Source of the DNA: Synechococcus sp. AG-683-C23 | GTDB lineage: Bacteria > Cyanobacteriota > Cyanobacteriia > PCC-6307 > Cyanobiaceae | Reading direction: 5' to 3' | Length of the DNA stretch: 57,744 nucleotides | Assembly: GCA_003208835.1 (NCBI GenBank) | Contig: QCVD01000008.1 | Coordinates: forward strand, 1-57,744 | Part shown: positions 43,241-54,326 of the stretch, piece after piece | Layout: each line of letters begins with the position of its first letter | Numbering within the stretch: the first letter of the stretch is position 1 | The notes under the pieces: generated by a model | What the model was told of the DNA's origin: nothing | Database searches by the model: none | The model's input: the letters and a program-made list of their open reading frames with translations, nothing else | Program-made: the position numbers and the translations under genes

Positions 43241-45459
43241 TAAAACTTCCAGCCAATTCCAAGATTAAAGCGATAGTCGTCCGTAAAATCCTTCGTAGCA
43301 ACTTCTAAACGCAGCGGTCCCACGGGTGTTTTCACGATCACGCCCGTACCAACAGAAACACCAGTGCCATCCTTATTGAGCAGCAAACCAGGCTTACCTT
43401 GAACATCTTTTTGAGTATCAAAGTCTGTGCCGGCATCCATAAACACTTCTCCAGAGAAAATACTGATCAGCGGGAAGCGATATTCCAAGGTGATCTCACT
43501 AAACGCCTTACCAACGGCCAAATCGCAGTCGTACCAACCACGTATCGAATTTGAACCGCCCAAACAAAAAGCTTCGTAAGGAGGCATATCACCAACAGCC
43601 ACACCACCCTTCACCTGGACACCAATTGCCTGTGGGCAATCAGCAGCTTCACCGGACTCGGGTCGACATCCTTTATGCAATTTTAACCAATTGACTGGAA
43701 AAAATTGGGTGTAGCTCGCGCGGAGTTTGTTGAATGTTGGAGAATCTTCATCAACACCAATAAACTGTTGTGTACTGGCGGTAAAAAAGCTACCATTAGT
43801 TGGATTTCTTGGATCATTATATGTGTTGTAGGTAGCCGCAAAACGAAATGACGTCAAGTAATTACTGTCAGCACAATTATAGGAAATACAAACGATATCT
43901 TTATTCTTTACTCTTCCATTATTTACTCTTCTGGAGGCCGCACCATACGGACGCGAATCGGCAGCAAAGTTAATTGGTCTCACATTTTCAAATGCCATTC
44001 CTGCGAGGACACGCCAGGGAGCATCGGCAAAAGGGTCTCCTCCGTTTAGAGGACGCGTGAATGCAAAATTTCCTCCAATCTTACGAAGAGCAATCGAATC
44101 ACCTTCGTAATTAAACCAACTTTTATTGGGATACTCATCGTCTGCATTATTAACGGAATCAGGAATTTTATTGTTATTGCTGAAGTCGTATTTACGACCA
44201 GTTTCGTAAGCATTACGGCCACCATTATCTTCGTAGCCTTTCAACGTACGAATATTTCCATTGTCCTCACTCTGGAAAACTTGAGGGACCTGTTGGCTCA
44301 AAAACAGAGAACCTCGGAATCCAGTGCGATGACTATCCCCGTAAATCCATGGATCCGTAAATGTGAGGTTTGACAAACCTCCGTATTGTCCGTAGGTCAC
44401 ATTCAAGCCAAGATTCCAAGCTCTACCGAACAAATTAGTATCTTGGAGCTGAACTTGACCAAACACACCTTGTGATTGGCTATATCCCAATCCACCAGAC
44501 ACTTGACCCGTTGATTGTTCAACAATCCCGAGAATAAGGATTACATTACCAGGCTGCTCAGGTACTGGCTGTAACGTAACTTTAACATCACTGAACAACT
44601 GAGTTCCGTACAAACGCTTGAGATCTCGTTCAAGCGTGTTGCGATTGAACGAATCCCCTGGCTTGATCGAAACTTCTCGTGTAATCACCCAATTTTTGGT
44701 CTTTCCATTAATCGTGTTGTCATTCTCATCAACATCATCACCATCCTTGGTAAGGAATTTTACCTGGATATCAGCGACACGTCCTTGAGTGAGCTTCAAA
44801 GAAACCACACCATCAGGACTGACCCGTTCAGGACCAGTGATGCGTGCCAATGAGTAACCCTCGGCAGCAAACCAGTCCTGCAATGTCTTCATGCGCTGCT
44901 GGAGATCATTCAGGTTCAACGTGCGCCCATAGTCCGACGCAAAGGTCTCTTCCAGCACAGTGGCTGGCAACTCTTCGGAAACAGGATTCAATTTCACAAT
45001 TGAAAGCGGTGGGAATGGCTCCACCTGCACAATCACACGAACCCCAAGGGGACCGTTTTCGGGAACGATTCGAACATCAGCGAACCATCCTGTTGCCTGA
45101 ATGGCGTTGAGATCGTTCTGAAGTTCATCGCGAGTGACAAGGCTGCCAGGACGCACTTGCATGGCGTCATAGGCAGACAGTTGCAAGCGTTCCTCCTCCG
45201 GGTGTCCCGCAATCCCTTCGATCGTGACTTCTGAAATGAGAACCCGTGGTTGCTCAACTTGGACCGTTTCAACCACGAGAGTCTCCATCTCCTCAGATTC
45301 CACTTCAACCATTTCTGCGTTCGTCTCTTCAGAGGCTGGATCACCAATAACGTTTGATGTCTGAGCCTGAAGCGGCTGGCTAAGTAATGGAATACCAAGT
45401 ACAAGACTGAAGACACCGCGACGGATGGCAACCGAGGAACGGCGAGTACGTCGGGTCAT
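43240..45459 (-). CDS. Outer membrane assembly protein, Omp85/BamA family
   Basis: The 739-residue protein has a signal peptide (AIRRGVFSLVLGIPLLSQPL), an acidic linker, three POTRA domains (about 75-330; for example IAGHPEEERLQLSAYDAMQV and RVADIQVKFLTKDGDDVDEN), and a barrel from about 350. The barrel contains FCLGGSNSIRGWYDCDLAVG, the conserved VRGY/IRGW motif, and ends NLGIGWKF. It inserts barrel proteins into the outer membrane. Three POTRAs are the cyanobacterial number. A Ser/Asn/Thr-rich insertion (about 400-480) is notable. Confidence 0.93.
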   Translation of the reverse strand: MTRRTRRSSVAIRRGVFSLVLGIPLLSQPLQAQTSNVIGDPASEETNAEMVEVESEEMETLVVETVQVEQPRVLISEVTIEGIAGHPEEERLQLSAYDAMQVRPGSLVTRDELQNDLNAIQATGWFADVRIVPENGPLGVRVIVQVEPFPPLSIVKLNPVSEELPATVLEETFASDYGRTLNLNDLQQRMKTLQDWFAAEGYSLARITGPERVSPDGVVSLKLTQGRVADIQVKFLTKDGDDVDENDNTINGKTKNWVITREVSIKPGDSFNRNTLERDLKRLYGTQLFSDVKVTLQPVPEQPGNVILILGIVEQSTGQVSGGLGYSQSQGVFGQVQLQDTNLFGRAWNLGLNVTYGQYGGLSNLTFTDPWIYGDSHRTGFRGSLFLSQQVPQVFQSEDNGNIRTLKGYEDNGGRNAYETGRKYDFSNNNKIPDSVNNADDEYPNKSWFNYEGDSIALRKIGGNFAFTRPLNGGDPFADAPWRVLAGMAFENVRPINFAADSRPYGAASRRVNNGRVKNKDIVCISYNCADSNYLTSFRFAATYNTYNDPRNPTNGSFFTASTQQFIGVDEDSPTFNKLRASYTQFFPVNWLKLHKGCRPESGEAADCPQAIGVQVKGGVAVGDMPPYEAFCLGGSNSIRGWYDCDLAVGKAFSEITLEYRFPLISIFSGEVFMDAGTDFDTQKDVQGKPGLLLNKDGTGVSVGTGVIVKTPVGPLRLEVATKDFTDDYRFNLGIGWKF

Positions 45460-45502
45460 CGAAGCGAAATGAGGGCCGGAGCCACAAAAATATCCGCTGA
45501 CC

Positions 45503-46255
45503 TTACAGGCAGTTGCGTGGGATCGAACACTGGGATTGGACCCGTTTAAGGACCTCCCCGTAGGCCTCCATCACACCGCCAAGATCCTTACGGAATCGAT
45601 CTTTATCCAAAATCCGATCATTCGCATCGGTGCGTCGGCGGTCCCAAAGTCGGCAGGTATCAGGGCTGATCTCATCAGCTAGCAGCAATTCTCCAGATGC
45701 TGTCAGCCCAAATTCAAGCTTGAAATCGATCAATTGAAGGTCGATAGCATTGAAAAATGGGCAGAGAATCTCATTCACACGACGAGCTAGTTGTTCAATT
45801 GCTGACAGACGGTCCGCCTTCACCACCCCTAACAACTTCACCCTTGCCTCGGTGAGGAGAGGGTCTCCAAGCGCATCATCCTTGTAATACAGATCGAATA
45901 AGGCTGGATCCAGCGCTATTCCCTCAGCGATCGGCGTTTGTCGGCAGAGGGAGCCCGTAGCGACATTGCGCAAGACCACTTCAAGCGGAATGATCTCAAC
46001 CCGCTGCACTTGCATCCAGGAGTCAGCCACCAATCCGCAGTAATGCGTCGGCACATTGTGCTGCTCGAGCAACTCGAACAAGCGTGCCGAGATCTGACAA
46101 TTCAAGCGGCCTTTGTCTACTAGGTGGGCCTTTTTCTGTGCGTTAAAGGCCGTCGCGTCATTTTTAAATTCCACCAAAACTTGATCGGTCTCTGCCGAAG
46201 CGAAAACACGCTTGGCCTTGCCTTCGTACAAAAGCGGTCCGTGATCCGGCGTCAT
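45503..46255 (-). CDS. purC: Phosphoribosylaminoimidazole-succinocarboxamide synthase
   Basis: The 250-residue SAICAR synthetase begins with [20 protein letters not shown] and has [20 protein letters not shown] followed by the DTCRLWD signature. It condenses CAIR and aspartate in purine synthesis. It overlaps the next upstream gene by 4 bases. Confidence 0.96.
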   Translation of the reverse strand: MTPDHGPLLYEGKAKRVFASAETDQVLVEFKNDATAFNAQKKAHLVDKGRLNCQISARLFELLEQHNVPTHYCGLVADSWMQVQRVEIIPLEVVLRNVATGSLCRQTPIAEGIALDPALFDLYYKDDALGDPLLTEARVKLLGVVKADRLSAIEQLARRVNEILCPFFNAIDLQLIDFKLEFGLTASGELLLADEISPDTCRLWDRRRTDANDRILDKDRFRKDLGGVMEAYGEVLKRVQSQCSIPRNCL

Positions 46256-47145
46256 AGCGACGGTGCTGTCGTTGGTTCTCCTACCGCAGCATGACCTCCC
46301 GACTCCCGCGGAGAGCGCAGCGATGACGGCGCATTGGTCTCATGATTGAGCTGCAACAGGGTGTAGGCATCATCCAAACGAGCCGCCAACCGTTCCAGCC
46401 TCAGTCGCAGCCTTTCACCATCACCACCAGCGGCAAGCTGCAACCGCAACTGCAACTGCAATAGCTCCATCGCCAAACCCCAGGCCTGGTCCGAGGCCGC
46501 CTCATCGAGGGCAACCTCCAAAAGCTGATCAGCTTGCTCAGGATCGGTGGCGGCAAGCCACTCAGCCGCTTGCCCCCTTCGTCGTGCCCCCGCAGCCCCC
46601 TGCAAGTCACCTTGAAGAAGAACGAATGCAGCCGCTTGGGATCGTCCCCGCGACGCTTCATGCTCAGCCAACGTATCGAGGCCATTGCGGGAGCCCGTCA
46701 ACGTGATTTGGTCGAGAGCCGCCACATTTCCATTTACAAGGCGCCGCAGCGCCAAAGCGGCCTGCAGATGATCCAAGGCAGCAGCAGCAGCCTGCCAACG
46801 GAGTGTCAGCCAGCGACGACGCTCATCCCCACGGGCTGGGATGAAGCGATTCAAAACCAACGCTGTTCCTTCCGGCGATCCGCAGATCAACAATGCGCCT
46901 GCATTACGCATTGTGAGCTCAAAGCTTGCTGGAACGGGATGGATGGCCAGCAAACGATCGCGCAGCTGTTGCTTTCGCCGCTTTGTACCCGCCGCCATGG
47001 GATCGAGACAAGCCTTTTCAACGGTGGTGATGGTTCCATGCACCAACAGCTCTCGAAAACGCGCATCGCTCCATGGCTGGGGCACTACGGCGGGTGGAAC
47101 GGCACTTAACAGCGTTAAGACCAGTGGGAAAGGGACGAACCCCAT
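46252..47145 (-). CDS. Secreted helical hypothetical protein
   Basis: The 297-residue protein has an N-terminal signal ([20 protein letters not shown]). Mainly alpha-helical repeats follow, with many Ala, Leu and Arg ([20 protein letters not shown] and [20 protein letters not shown]). It may have TPR- or HEAT-like repeats. A recurring cyanobacterial neighbour of purC; the role is unknown. Confidence 0.75.
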   Translation of the reverse strand: MGFVPFPLVLTLLSAVPPAVVPQPWSDARFRELLVHGTITTVEKACLDPMAAGTKRRKQQLRDRLLAIHPVPASFELTMRNAGALLICGSPEGTALVLNRFIPARGDERRRWLTLRWQAAAAALDHLQAALALRRLVNGNVAALDQITLTGSRNGLDTLAEHEASRGRSQAAAFVLLQGDLQGAAGARRRGQAAEWLAATDPEQADQLLEVALDEAASDQAWGLAMELLQLQLRLQLAAGGDGERLRLRLERLAARLDDAYTLLQLNHETNAPSSLRSPRESGGHAAVGEPTTAPSL

Positions 47146-47202
47146 GGAAGGCTGCGTTCTACAAAGGAAACCTAAGGGGCTCGCCCCATTCCTTTTACGG
47201 AC

Positions 47203-48510
47203 ATGGCCATCTCATCAACCCGTCCCCAAGCTCTGCCACCGCTGCGGCGGGTTCTCATCGTGGGTGGCGGTGGCCGCGAGCAAGCCCTGGCCTGGGCGTT
47301 GAGCCGCAATGAAGAGATCACAACGGTATGGATTGCCCCTGGGAACGGTGGCCCTGAGGGGCAGGCGATCGAGATTACCGAAACCGACAGCGATTCACTT
47401 GTGGCGTTTTGTCGCCAAGAAAATGTCGACCTGGTTGTGGTGGGTCCAGAAGCACCCCTCGCGGCCGGAGTTGCCGATGCGTTGCGTTCCGCCGGCATCG
47501 CCGTCTTCGGTCCTGACGCTGCAGGTGCCCAGCTCGAAGCCAGTAAGACCTGGGCCAAACAGTTGATGAAAGACGCCGCTGTGCCCACCGCTGGGCACTG
47601 GTCAGTCCAGAGCGAAGACGAGGCCTTGGCCGTCTTGCACAAGGCCAATCGTCCTTTGGTGGTGAAGGCAGATGGTTTGGCCGCTGGCAAAGGGGTAACG
47701 GTGTCAGACACAGTGGCCGAAGCAGAAGCCGCCATTCGTGAGGCCTTCCAGGGGCGCTTTGGTGACGCCGGGTCCCATCTGGTGTTGGAGGAACGACTGC
47801 AAGGCCCTGAGGTTTCAGTGTTTGCGCTCTGTGATGGAGAACGAATGGTTCTGCTTCCTCCAGCGCAAGATCACAAACGGCTCCAAGAAGGCGATCAGGG
47901 GCCCAACACCGGAGGGATGGGCGCCTATGCACCAGCACCGCTTCTGAATCAGGACGCGCTTCAGGAGATCGAAACGTTGGTGCTCCAACCCACTCTGCAA
48001 ACCTTGAAAGACCGCGGAATCGACTACCGAGGTGTGATCTATGCCGGTTTGATGCTCACAGCGACCGGTCCGCAGGTGATCGAATTCAACTGCCGCTTCG
48101 GCGATCCCGAATGCCAAACCTTGATGCCCTTGTTGGGCCCCGAATTGGGCGCGGTGCTGCAGGCTTGTGCACTGGGCTGCCTTGATCTCGCGCCAACTCT
48201 GACCATCTCAAGGCGTTGCAGCGCCTGCGTCGTCGCAGCTGCAGAGGGTTATCCCAACGCACCCCGCAAGGGCGATGACATCCAATCCACCCATCAAAGC
48301 GACGACAGTCATCAACTGTTCCACGCGGGCACCCAGCGCCAGCCTGACGGGCGCCTCACCACAGCCGGCGGCCGAGTGCTGGCTGTCGTCGCCCAGAGTG
48401 ACGATTTCGATGCCGCCTTCGCTGCTGCGTATTCCGACATGGCACGCATCAACTTCCCTGGAATCACTTACCGTCGCGATATTGGGCATCAGGTGCGCTC
48501 AAACCAATGA
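47203..48510 (+). CDS. purD: Phosphoribosylamine-glycine ligase
   Basis: The 435-residue ATP-grasp enzyme has VLIVGGGGREQALAWALSRN, PLVVKADGLAAGKGVTVSDT, NTGGMGAYAPAPLLNQD and EFNCRFGDPECQTLMPLL. It ligates glycine to phosphoribosylamine. The start at 47,203 is an ATG; it is divergent from the helical gene and overlaps nblS by ATGA. Confidence 0.96.
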   Translation: MAISSTRPQALPPLRRVLIVGGGGREQALAWALSRNEEITTVWIAPGNGGPEGQAIEITETDSDSLVAFCRQENVDLVVVGPEAPLAAGVADALRSAGIAVFGPDAAGAQLEASKTWAKQLMKDAAVPTAGHWSVQSEDEALAVLHKANRPLVVKADGLAAGKGVTVSDTVAEAEAAIREAFQGRFGDAGSHLVLEERLQGPEVSVFALCDGERMVLLPPAQDHKRLQEGDQGPNTGGMGAYAPAPLLNQDALQEIETLVLQPTLQTLKDRGIDYRGVIYAGLMLTATGPQVIEFNCRFGDPECQTLMPLLGPELGAVLQACALGCLDLAPTLTISRRCSACVVAAAEGYPNAPRKGDDIQSTHQSDDSHQLFHAGTQRQPDGRLTTAGGRVLAVVAQSDDFDAAFAAAYSDMARINFPGITYRRDIGHQVRSNQ

Positions 48511-50576
48511 GCAGCGAGAGCGGAGCAGTCATCGCCGACTGGGCTTTACCTCCAAACGGCGGCCCCCCCACCGACGACAAAACGGTGTGGAAACGCATCG
48601 CAGCTTGGTGGGCTGAGTTCACGCTCCAAACCAAACTGCTGGCGGTGGCCACTCTCGTGGTGAGCCTGATGATGACCGGCATCACCTTTGTTGCTCTAGC
48701 CGGCATCCAACGGGATGCCGCCATGAACGACACCCGTTACGCCAGGGATTTGGGCTTACTGCTTGCAGGCAATGTCACTGAGTTGGTGGCGGATGGCCAA
48801 GACCGTGAGCTTGCCAACGTTGCTGAAAAATTTTGGCGCTCAAGCCGAAGCGTTCGCTACATCTTTTTTGCCGACCCAGACGGCATTATCTATTTAGGTA
48901 TTCCGATCAGCGCCACGCCGAACGGAGAAGACGGTGAGCTCCGCCTGAACCGAAGGCTTGAACTACCGGATGAGCTGAGAAGGCGCCCCCAAAATCCTCT
49001 CGTTCGTCAGCATCTAACCCCGCAAGGGAATGTGACCGATGTCTTCGTCCCGTTAATTCGAAACGGAACTTATTACGGGGTCCTTGGGTTGGGTGTGAAC
49101 CCCAACGAAACAGCGCTGGCCAGTGCTGCGTTGACGCGCGAAGTCACCGTGGCAGTCTTCATTTCCATTTGGGTGTTGGTGATTCTTGGAGCGGTGTTCA
49201 ACGCCCTCACCATCACCCGACCGGTCAAAGAACTTCTTCGTGGGGTTCGCTCCGTAGCCTCCGGTGATTTCCAAGCCCGCGTGGACCTACCCATGGGTGG
49301 GGAACTGGGCGAATTGCTCACGGGCTTCAATGCCATGGCCTCCCAGCTCGAGGCCTATGACGAAGCCAACATCGAGGAACTCACGGCTGCCCAGGTGAAG
49401 CAGCAGTCGCTGATTGCGACCATGGCTGATGGAGCAATCCTCCTTGATGCAACTGGACGCATCGTGCTGGCCAATCCAACCTCACGACGTCTGTTTCGCT
49501 GGGAAGGCCGCAGCCTTGAAGGGCAAGAACTAGTGGAGGAGCTACCCCAATTGCTCTCCATCGAGGTGCACAGCGCCCTGGATGCCTTGTTGTTCAATAG
49601 CTCCGACGGGGAAGACTTGCGCTGCAGCGTTGGCGATCCGGCCCGCACCCTTCGAATCGTGATGCAAGCCGTGCGCGATGCCAGTGGAGAGAGCTTGAAA
49701 GGCATCGCCGTCACGATTCAAGATCTCACCCGTGAGGTGGAGCTCAATGCGGCACAAAGCCGTTTCATCAGCAACGTCTCGCATGAGTTGCGAACGCCGC
49801 TGTTCAACATCAAGAGCTACGTCGAGACCCTGCACGACCTCGGGGACCAACTCTCCGAAGAGGAAAAAAAAGAATTTCTTGGCGTTGCCAACGACGAAAC
49901 CGATCGACTGACTCGATTGGTGAACGATGTTCTCGATTTATCCCGACTCGAATCAGGTCGAACCGTTCAGTTTGAAACGATGAACTTGCGGCCTGCTATG
50001 GAGCAAACCCTGCGGACCTACCGACTGAATGCCGATGACAAATCGGTTGAACTCGAATTAGACGTGTCGCCAGATTTACCCGACGTTCTAGGCAATTGGG
50101 ATTTACTGCTGCAGGTGTTCGACAACCTGGTGGGCAATGCTCTCAAGTTCAGCAGGCCTGGAGGCCTCTTGAGCATGCGTGCTTACGCCTGGCCGGACAC
50201 CTGCCGTGTCGAGGCCCCTATCAGCACCATGACGGAAGGCCCCACGTGCGCCCTCACCTCGCCCTTACCAAGACTTCGGGTAGAGATCGCTGACACTGGC
50301 TATGGCATCAGTGCCCAAGATCAAGAACGCATCTTCGACCGTTTCTATCGTGTGGAAAATGCTGTTCACACCGAAGTCGGCACGGGGCTCGGATTATCCA
50401 TTGTGCGTGGAATTCTTGATAAGCACGGAGCGCAAGTGTTCATGGTGAGTGAACTCGATGTGGGCACAACATTCTGGTTTGAGCTCCCCCTCGAGCAGGC
50501 CGACCTTGATGAAGTCGCCCTTCAAGCGGAGCGCCGCTCCATTAGTGAGTTAATCGATGAGGAGCTCATCGCTTAA
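48507..50576 (+). CDS. nblS: Sensor histidine kinase NblS (Hik33/DspA-type)
   Basis: The 689-residue protein has two membrane helices (about 45-66 and 215-240) around a periplasmic sensor region, then HAMP (ITRPVKELLRGVRSVASGDF). PAS (about 300-395, DGAILLDATGRIVLANPTSR), HisKA with FISNVSHELRTPLFNIKSYV (phospho-His) and HATPase with DNLVGNALKFSRPG and GYGISAQDQERIFDRFYRVE complete it. NblS controls hli, cpc and photosystem genes under high light and nutrient stress. The neighbourhood of purD and the clock genes matches marine Synechococcus. Confidence 0.95.
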   Translation: MSSESGAVIADWALPPNGGPPTDDKTVWKRIAAWWAEFTLQTKLLAVATLVVSLMMTGITFVALAGIQRDAAMNDTRYARDLGLLLAGNVTELVADGQDRELANVAEKFWRSSRSVRYIFFADPDGIIYLGIPISATPNGEDGELRLNRRLELPDELRRRPQNPLVRQHLTPQGNVTDVFVPLIRNGTYYGVLGLGVNPNETALASAALTREVTVAVFISIWVLVILGAVFNALTITRPVKELLRGVRSVASGDFQARVDLPMGGELGELLTGFNAMASQLEAYDEANIEELTAAQVKQQSLIATMADGAILLDATGRIVLANPTSRRLFRWEGRSLEGQELVEELPQLLSIEVHSALDALLFNSSDGEDLRCSVGDPARTLRIVMQAVRDASGESLKGIAVTIQDLTREVELNAAQSRFISNVSHELRTPLFNIKSYVETLHDLGDQLSEEEKKEFLGVANDETDRLTRLVNDVLDLSRLESGRTVQFETMNLRPAMEQTLRTYRLNADDKSVELELDVSPDLPDVLGNWDLLLQVFDNLVGNALKFSRPGGLLSMRAYAWPDTCRVEAPISTMTEGPTCALTSPLPRLRVEIADTGYGISAQDQERIFDRFYRVENAVHTEVGTGLGLSIVRGILDKHGAQVFMVSELDVGTTFWFELPLEQADLDEVALQAERRSISELIDEELIA

Positions 50577-50633
50577 GCAGCGGCCGAAAGCGTAGGGGTA
50601 GAGATTTCCCTCAATTGAAAGAAATCCAACGCG

Positions 50634-52139
50634 TCAATCGTCCGACGACATACTTCTTGCGATCCGCGATAGTTCGCTGCGCTCATCGGTGGATACGCGA
50701 TGGGGCACACCCGAAATAATCCGCTCGAAGTTGGAGAAAGAATCTTTGATCTGCGGACCATTTCCGGTGATCACAAATTCGCGGATGCCCTTGTCATGCC
50801 ACGAGCCACGCATTTTGAACACATTGAGAGCGCGGGCCATTTCACCGCGGATCTCTACATATTGAAGCAACAGAATGGTGTCAGTAATCGTGGAAATATG
50901 GGAATCAGTGATCGAGTGACTCCCCATAAACTCCTCAGATGTATTAGTGAAAAACCCTGCAATTTCCTCCTGTTTTGCATAGCCAGTGACGCCAATTACG
51001 AATTGACGAAAGGCGTTATGGCTCACCCCACGGGCTAAGGCAGACAAGGAGTCGATTGCCATTCGTGATGGCTTAAATTCGCTGATTTCAGTTTTGATGA
51101 TTTGAAGATGATCCTCCAAACCCGTGGATTCAGGATAAGCACAAATAATCTTCAGCAGCCCCTCCTGCTCCATCTGTTCAAAATCAATCCCCCAGCTACT
51201 GCCATTTCGCATTAGCTGAGCACGGGATTCCTCATAAGCAAAAAGGATGGCGCGTTCCTTACTGCGGCAGGCATCCTCAATAAACTTGGACACCAACATT
51301 GTCTTGCCAGTTCCCGTCGCTCCGGTGGCCAAGATGATTGAGTCTTTAAAGAAACCGCCACCGCACATCTCATCCAGCCGGGGCACTCCAGAGCTCACCC
51401 GCACATTGGATGAACGTTGGGTGAGTCGCATTGCACCCAGCGGGAAAATACTGATGCCATTGGCACCCATCGTGAAAGGGAACTCTCCTTTCATATGCGT
51501 TGTACCACGCAATTTGAGGATTTCCACCGTGCGTCGACGGCGTTCCCCTTCGAGCACATTGCGCAGAATCACGACATTATCGGAAACAAACTCCTCCACT
51601 CCGTACCGAGCGATCGGCCCATATTCATCAATGCGCTCGGTGGTCATCACCGTGGTAACGCCAATCTCCTTCAGCCGAGCAATCAGGCGAAAGATTTCAC
51701 GACGAACAACAAATACGGCATCATATTGTTGAAAAACTGCAGTGATTGAGTCGATCACAACACGCTTCGCTTTGTATTTACGAATCGCATAATTGATCCG
51801 CTCAATCAGACCTGAGAGATCAAAGCTGCCGGCAACATCCTGCCCATCGGGATCCGGAGAAGCATCCAAAATAAATAGCTTGTCCTGTTCCACCATCTCC
51901 TGAAGATTCCAGCCGAAGCTGGCAGCATTCCGCAGGATGTCGAGCGGTGATTCTTCAAAGGTGACGAAGATGCCTGGCTCTTCGAAATGCTTGATTCCAT
52001 TATGAAGAAAATGCAGTGATAAAACAGTTTTACCGCTGCCGGACGTTCCGCTAATCAGGGTGCTGCGGCCGATTGGCAGCCCACCATGACAAACATCATC
52101 AAAGCCCTCAATCCCCGTTGCGAGCTTCTGGACCTGCAT
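50634..52139 (-). CDS. kaiC: Circadian clock protein KaiC
   Basis: The protein of about 501 residues has two RecA-type repeats, each with a Walker A (GTSGSGKTVLSLHF and ATGTGKTMLVSKF). VTFEESPLDILRNA holds the CI glutamates, and HISTITDTILLLQYVEIRGE holds the CII Ser-Thr phosphosites. RALNVFKMRGSWHDKGIREF is also conserved. ATG 52,139 was chosen as the family start (MQVQKLATGIEGFDDVCHGG); an in-frame GTG at 52,172 would extend it by 11 residues. KaiC autophosphorylation is the clock's timing reaction. Confidence 0.97.
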   Translation of the reverse strand: MQVQKLATGIEGFDDVCHGGLPIGRSTLISGTSGSGKTVLSLHFLHNGIKHFEEPGIFVTFEESPLDILRNAASFGWNLQEMVEQDKLFILDASPDPDGQDVAGSFDLSGLIERINYAIRKYKAKRVVIDSITAVFQQYDAVFVVRREIFRLIARLKEIGVTTVMTTERIDEYGPIARYGVEEFVSDNVVILRNVLEGERRRRTVEILKLRGTTHMKGEFPFTMGANGISIFPLGAMRLTQRSSNVRVSSGVPRLDEMCGGGFFKDSIILATGATGTGKTMLVSKFIEDACRSKERAILFAYEESRAQLMRNGSSWGIDFEQMEQEGLLKIICAYPESTGLEDHLQIIKTEISEFKPSRMAIDSLSALARGVSHNAFRQFVIGVTGYAKQEEIAGFFTNTSEEFMGSHSITDSHISTITDTILLLQYVEIRGEMARALNVFKMRGSWHDKGIREFVITGNGPQIKDSFSNFERIISGVPHRVSTDERSELSRIARSMSSDD

Positions 52140-52238
52140 TTGTGACTGACCGCTAGCGGAAGGGAATTGCACAAGAAAGACCTATAAAAGAAAATTTAGT
52201 AAAAAAGCAACTGTCGAGATTGAGGCGCACCAGATCGT

Positions 52239-52601
52239 TTAAGAATCCATCGTTGCTGAATCGCTCTCCTCCTCTTCGGCATCAAGCGAGCTCGACGTCA
52301 GTGAGCTCTCAGATAACTCGTCATAGAGCAAATCCAAGCCGATTAGAACACGTTCGCGATCGGATAAGTCACCAATAATCCGACGCACCGGAGGCGGCAG
52401 AATCTTTGCCAATGTTGGTGTTGCGAGAATCTTGTCCTCTTCAGCCAATTGTGGGTTCTTAAGCACATCAATCACCTTGAGTGCATAAACACCCCGAAAT
52501 TCAGTTTCGAGAATGTTGCGCAATGTTTTGAGCGCTCGCATGGAATTCGGCGTATTCCCTGCGACGTACAACTTCAGGATGTATGTCTTGCGTGGACTCA
52601 T
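52239..52601 (-). CDS. kaiB: Circadian clock protein KaiB
   Basis: The 120-residue fold-switching protein begins [20 protein letters not shown] and contains LEDT-like [20 protein letters not shown], then [20 protein letters not shown]. An acidic tail ([17 protein letters not shown]) extends beyond the usual end. It binds phosphorylated KaiC and sequesters KaiA. The start overlaps the kaiA stop (ATGA). Confidence 0.97.
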   Translation of the reverse strand: MSPRKTYILKLYVAGNTPNSMRALKTLRNILETEFRGVYALKVIDVLKNPQLAEEDKILATPTLAKILPPPVRRIIGDLSDRERVLIGLDLLYDELSESSLTSSSLDAEEEESDSATMDS

Positions 52602-53476
52602 AACAATTCTTCAGAGGACATGGACTGGTCAACGACGGAAGATTGACGGTTTGACGCCATGGCCGACAAGGGAATATCAGGTGGGATCGAACGTCGATAC
52701 ATCTCACACAAATGTGCCATTACATCGAGAAGTGCAAGGCGGTAATCCTGAAGAAAGTTGTTTTTGTGTCCCTCTAGCCGTAGTTGCTTCCAGAATTCAT
52801 CGATCAAATTCACGTGAATCTCCACCGTGCGAGTGATCGGAAGATCACTAAAGAAAGCCGTATTGACGAAACTCTCGAGAGCCTGATTCGAGGCGGCTGG
52901 ATCACTGAAATAACTAACCAATAAATCTCTGTAGGTGCGATGCAAGGATTCAATTAATTCCCGGCGCTCATCGGGAGCCAGGCTGCCGAGAAAGCGGGAT
53001 GGATCCCGCTTGTAGAACACCCCCAGATAGCCAAGGCGTTCTTGCAAGCGACGGGACAAAGTACCCACAGCTTTGGTGGCCGTATCGTCCAGCCGGCCAT
53101 CCATGCGGCCCTGACGCAAAAATCTTGAAATCGCCGCATCGACGTTGTAGCCCAGTTGTGCGAGTTGATCCTCCGGGAGATGCAATTCTTCCTTGTGATA
53201 ATCAACATGCCCTTTCACCTCGCCAACGATGACGGCAGGAAATAGTAGTCCTGCTTTCAGCAAATCCTCCCGAGTATCACCGTCCAGCAGATTCTGCTCG
53301 ACGACAACCGCGTCGAAGTCATTGTGCCGTGGGGCCAACGTTGAAGCGAGACCTTCCGTTTCGCCAACGGACAGCACCACCGATTCATAGCGATTGGCTG
53401 GCAACCATTGACGACAGAGATTCACCAGGGTTGATGAACTGAGGACGAGAGCAACTGTGAGGGCCGGCCGGGCCAT
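52598..53476 (-). CDS. kaiA: Circadian clock protein KaiA
   Basis: The full-length protein of about 292 residues has an N-terminal pseudo-receiver ([20 protein letters not shown]) and the C-terminal four-helix KaiC-binding domain ([28 protein letters not shown]-like [23 protein letters not shown]-like [20 protein letters not shown]). KaiA stimulates KaiC phosphorylation. Its completeness argues against Prochlorococcus. ATG 53,476 was preferred over TTG 53,488. Confidence 0.95.
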   Translation of the reverse strand: MARPALTVALVLSSSTLVNLCRQWLPANRYESVVLSVGETEGLASTLAPRHNDFDAVVVEQNLLDGDTREDLLKAGLLFPAVIVGEVKGHVDYHKEELHLPEDQLAQLGYNVDAAISRFLRQGRMDGRLDDTATKAVGTLSRRLQERLGYLGVFYKRDPSRFLGSLAPDERRELIESLHRTYRDLLVSYFSDPAASNQALESFVNTAFFSDLPITRTVEIHVNLIDEFWKQLRLEGHKNNFLQDYRLALLDVMAHLCEMYRRSIPPDIPLSAMASNRQSSVVDQSMSSEELL

Positions 53477-53610
53477 CGGACAATTCAAATGTATTTGTTC
53501 TCTGAATCTTGACGAGTGGAGGGGCTAGAGACGAAGATCTTTGTTTGTCTTTCGATTGCGGCTCAGGCCCAATCGGTTTACTCCGAGCCTGACCGCGTCT
53601 TTGGTAACCA

Positions 53611-53988
53611 ATGGCTGACACAACACCTGCAGTAAAAACTGCTCCGGAAACCAGTGATGCCTACGCCATCGTTGAGGCCTCCGGAACCCAGATTTGGCTG
53701 CAAACAAACCGTTATTACGACCTGGATCGGCTTCAAGCCGACGTGGATGAAACCTTGAAGTTGGACAACGTCCTGCTCGTCAAGGACTCCAAGGGCACAA
53801 CGATTGGTCATCCCTATGTCAAAGATGCCAGTGTTGAGCTGAAGGTGATGGCACATCGCCGTGGCCCCAAGGTGATCGTCTACAAAATGCGCCCGAAAAA
53901 GAAAACACGGCGCAAGAATGGTCATCGTCAGGAACTCACCCGGGTGATGGTTCAGTCCATCTCCGTAGGCGGCAAAGCCATCGGCTAA
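53611..53988 (+). CDS. rplU: 50S ribosomal protein L21
   Basis: The 125-residue protein has DAYAIVEASGTQIWLQTNRY, VLLVKDSKGTTIGHPYVKDA, KVIVYKMRPKKKTRRKNGHR and RQELTRVMVQSI, all typical of L21 with a longer cyanobacterial N-terminus. It binds 23S rRNA with L20. Confidence 0.97.
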   Translation: MADTTPAVKTAPETSDAYAIVEASGTQIWLQTNRYYDLDRLQADVDETLKLDNVLLVKDSKGTTIGHPYVKDASVELKVMAHRRGPKVIVYKMRPKKKTRRKNGHRQELTRVMVQSISVGGKAIG

Positions 53989-54029
53989 GCGCTCCGAACC
54001 TTTAAATCCCCGTCTTCCATTTTTTTCCC

Positions 54030-54296
54030 ATGGCACATAAGAAAGGAACAGGCTCCACCAGAAACGGCCGCGATTCCAATTCCAAACGTCTCGGCGTCAA
54101 GGCCTACGGCGGTGAGTCAGTCACCGCCGGTTCCATCCTGATCCGCCAACGCGGTACATCCGTTTTGCCCGGCGTCAACGTTGGCAAGGGGAAAGACGAC
54201 ACCTTGTTTGCCCTCACCGATGGGTTCGTGAAATTCGAAAGCATCAAGCGAGGCCTTCGCAACCGCAAACGCATCAACATCACAGCTGCTGTTTGA
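54030..54296 (+). CDS. rpmA: 50S ribosomal protein L27
   Basis: The 88-residue protein starts [20 protein letters not shown] and has [40 protein letters not shown]. It reaches the peptidyl-transferase centre with its N-terminal tail. It follows rplU and ends at a strong terminator. Confidence 0.98.
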   Translation: MAHKKGTGSTRNGRDSNSKRLGVKAYGGESVTAGSILIRQRGTSVLPGVNVGKGKDDTLFALTDGFVKFESIKRGLRNRKRINITAAV

Positions 54297-54326
54297 TTGA
54301 TAAGCTTCTTTAGCTGAACTCACCCA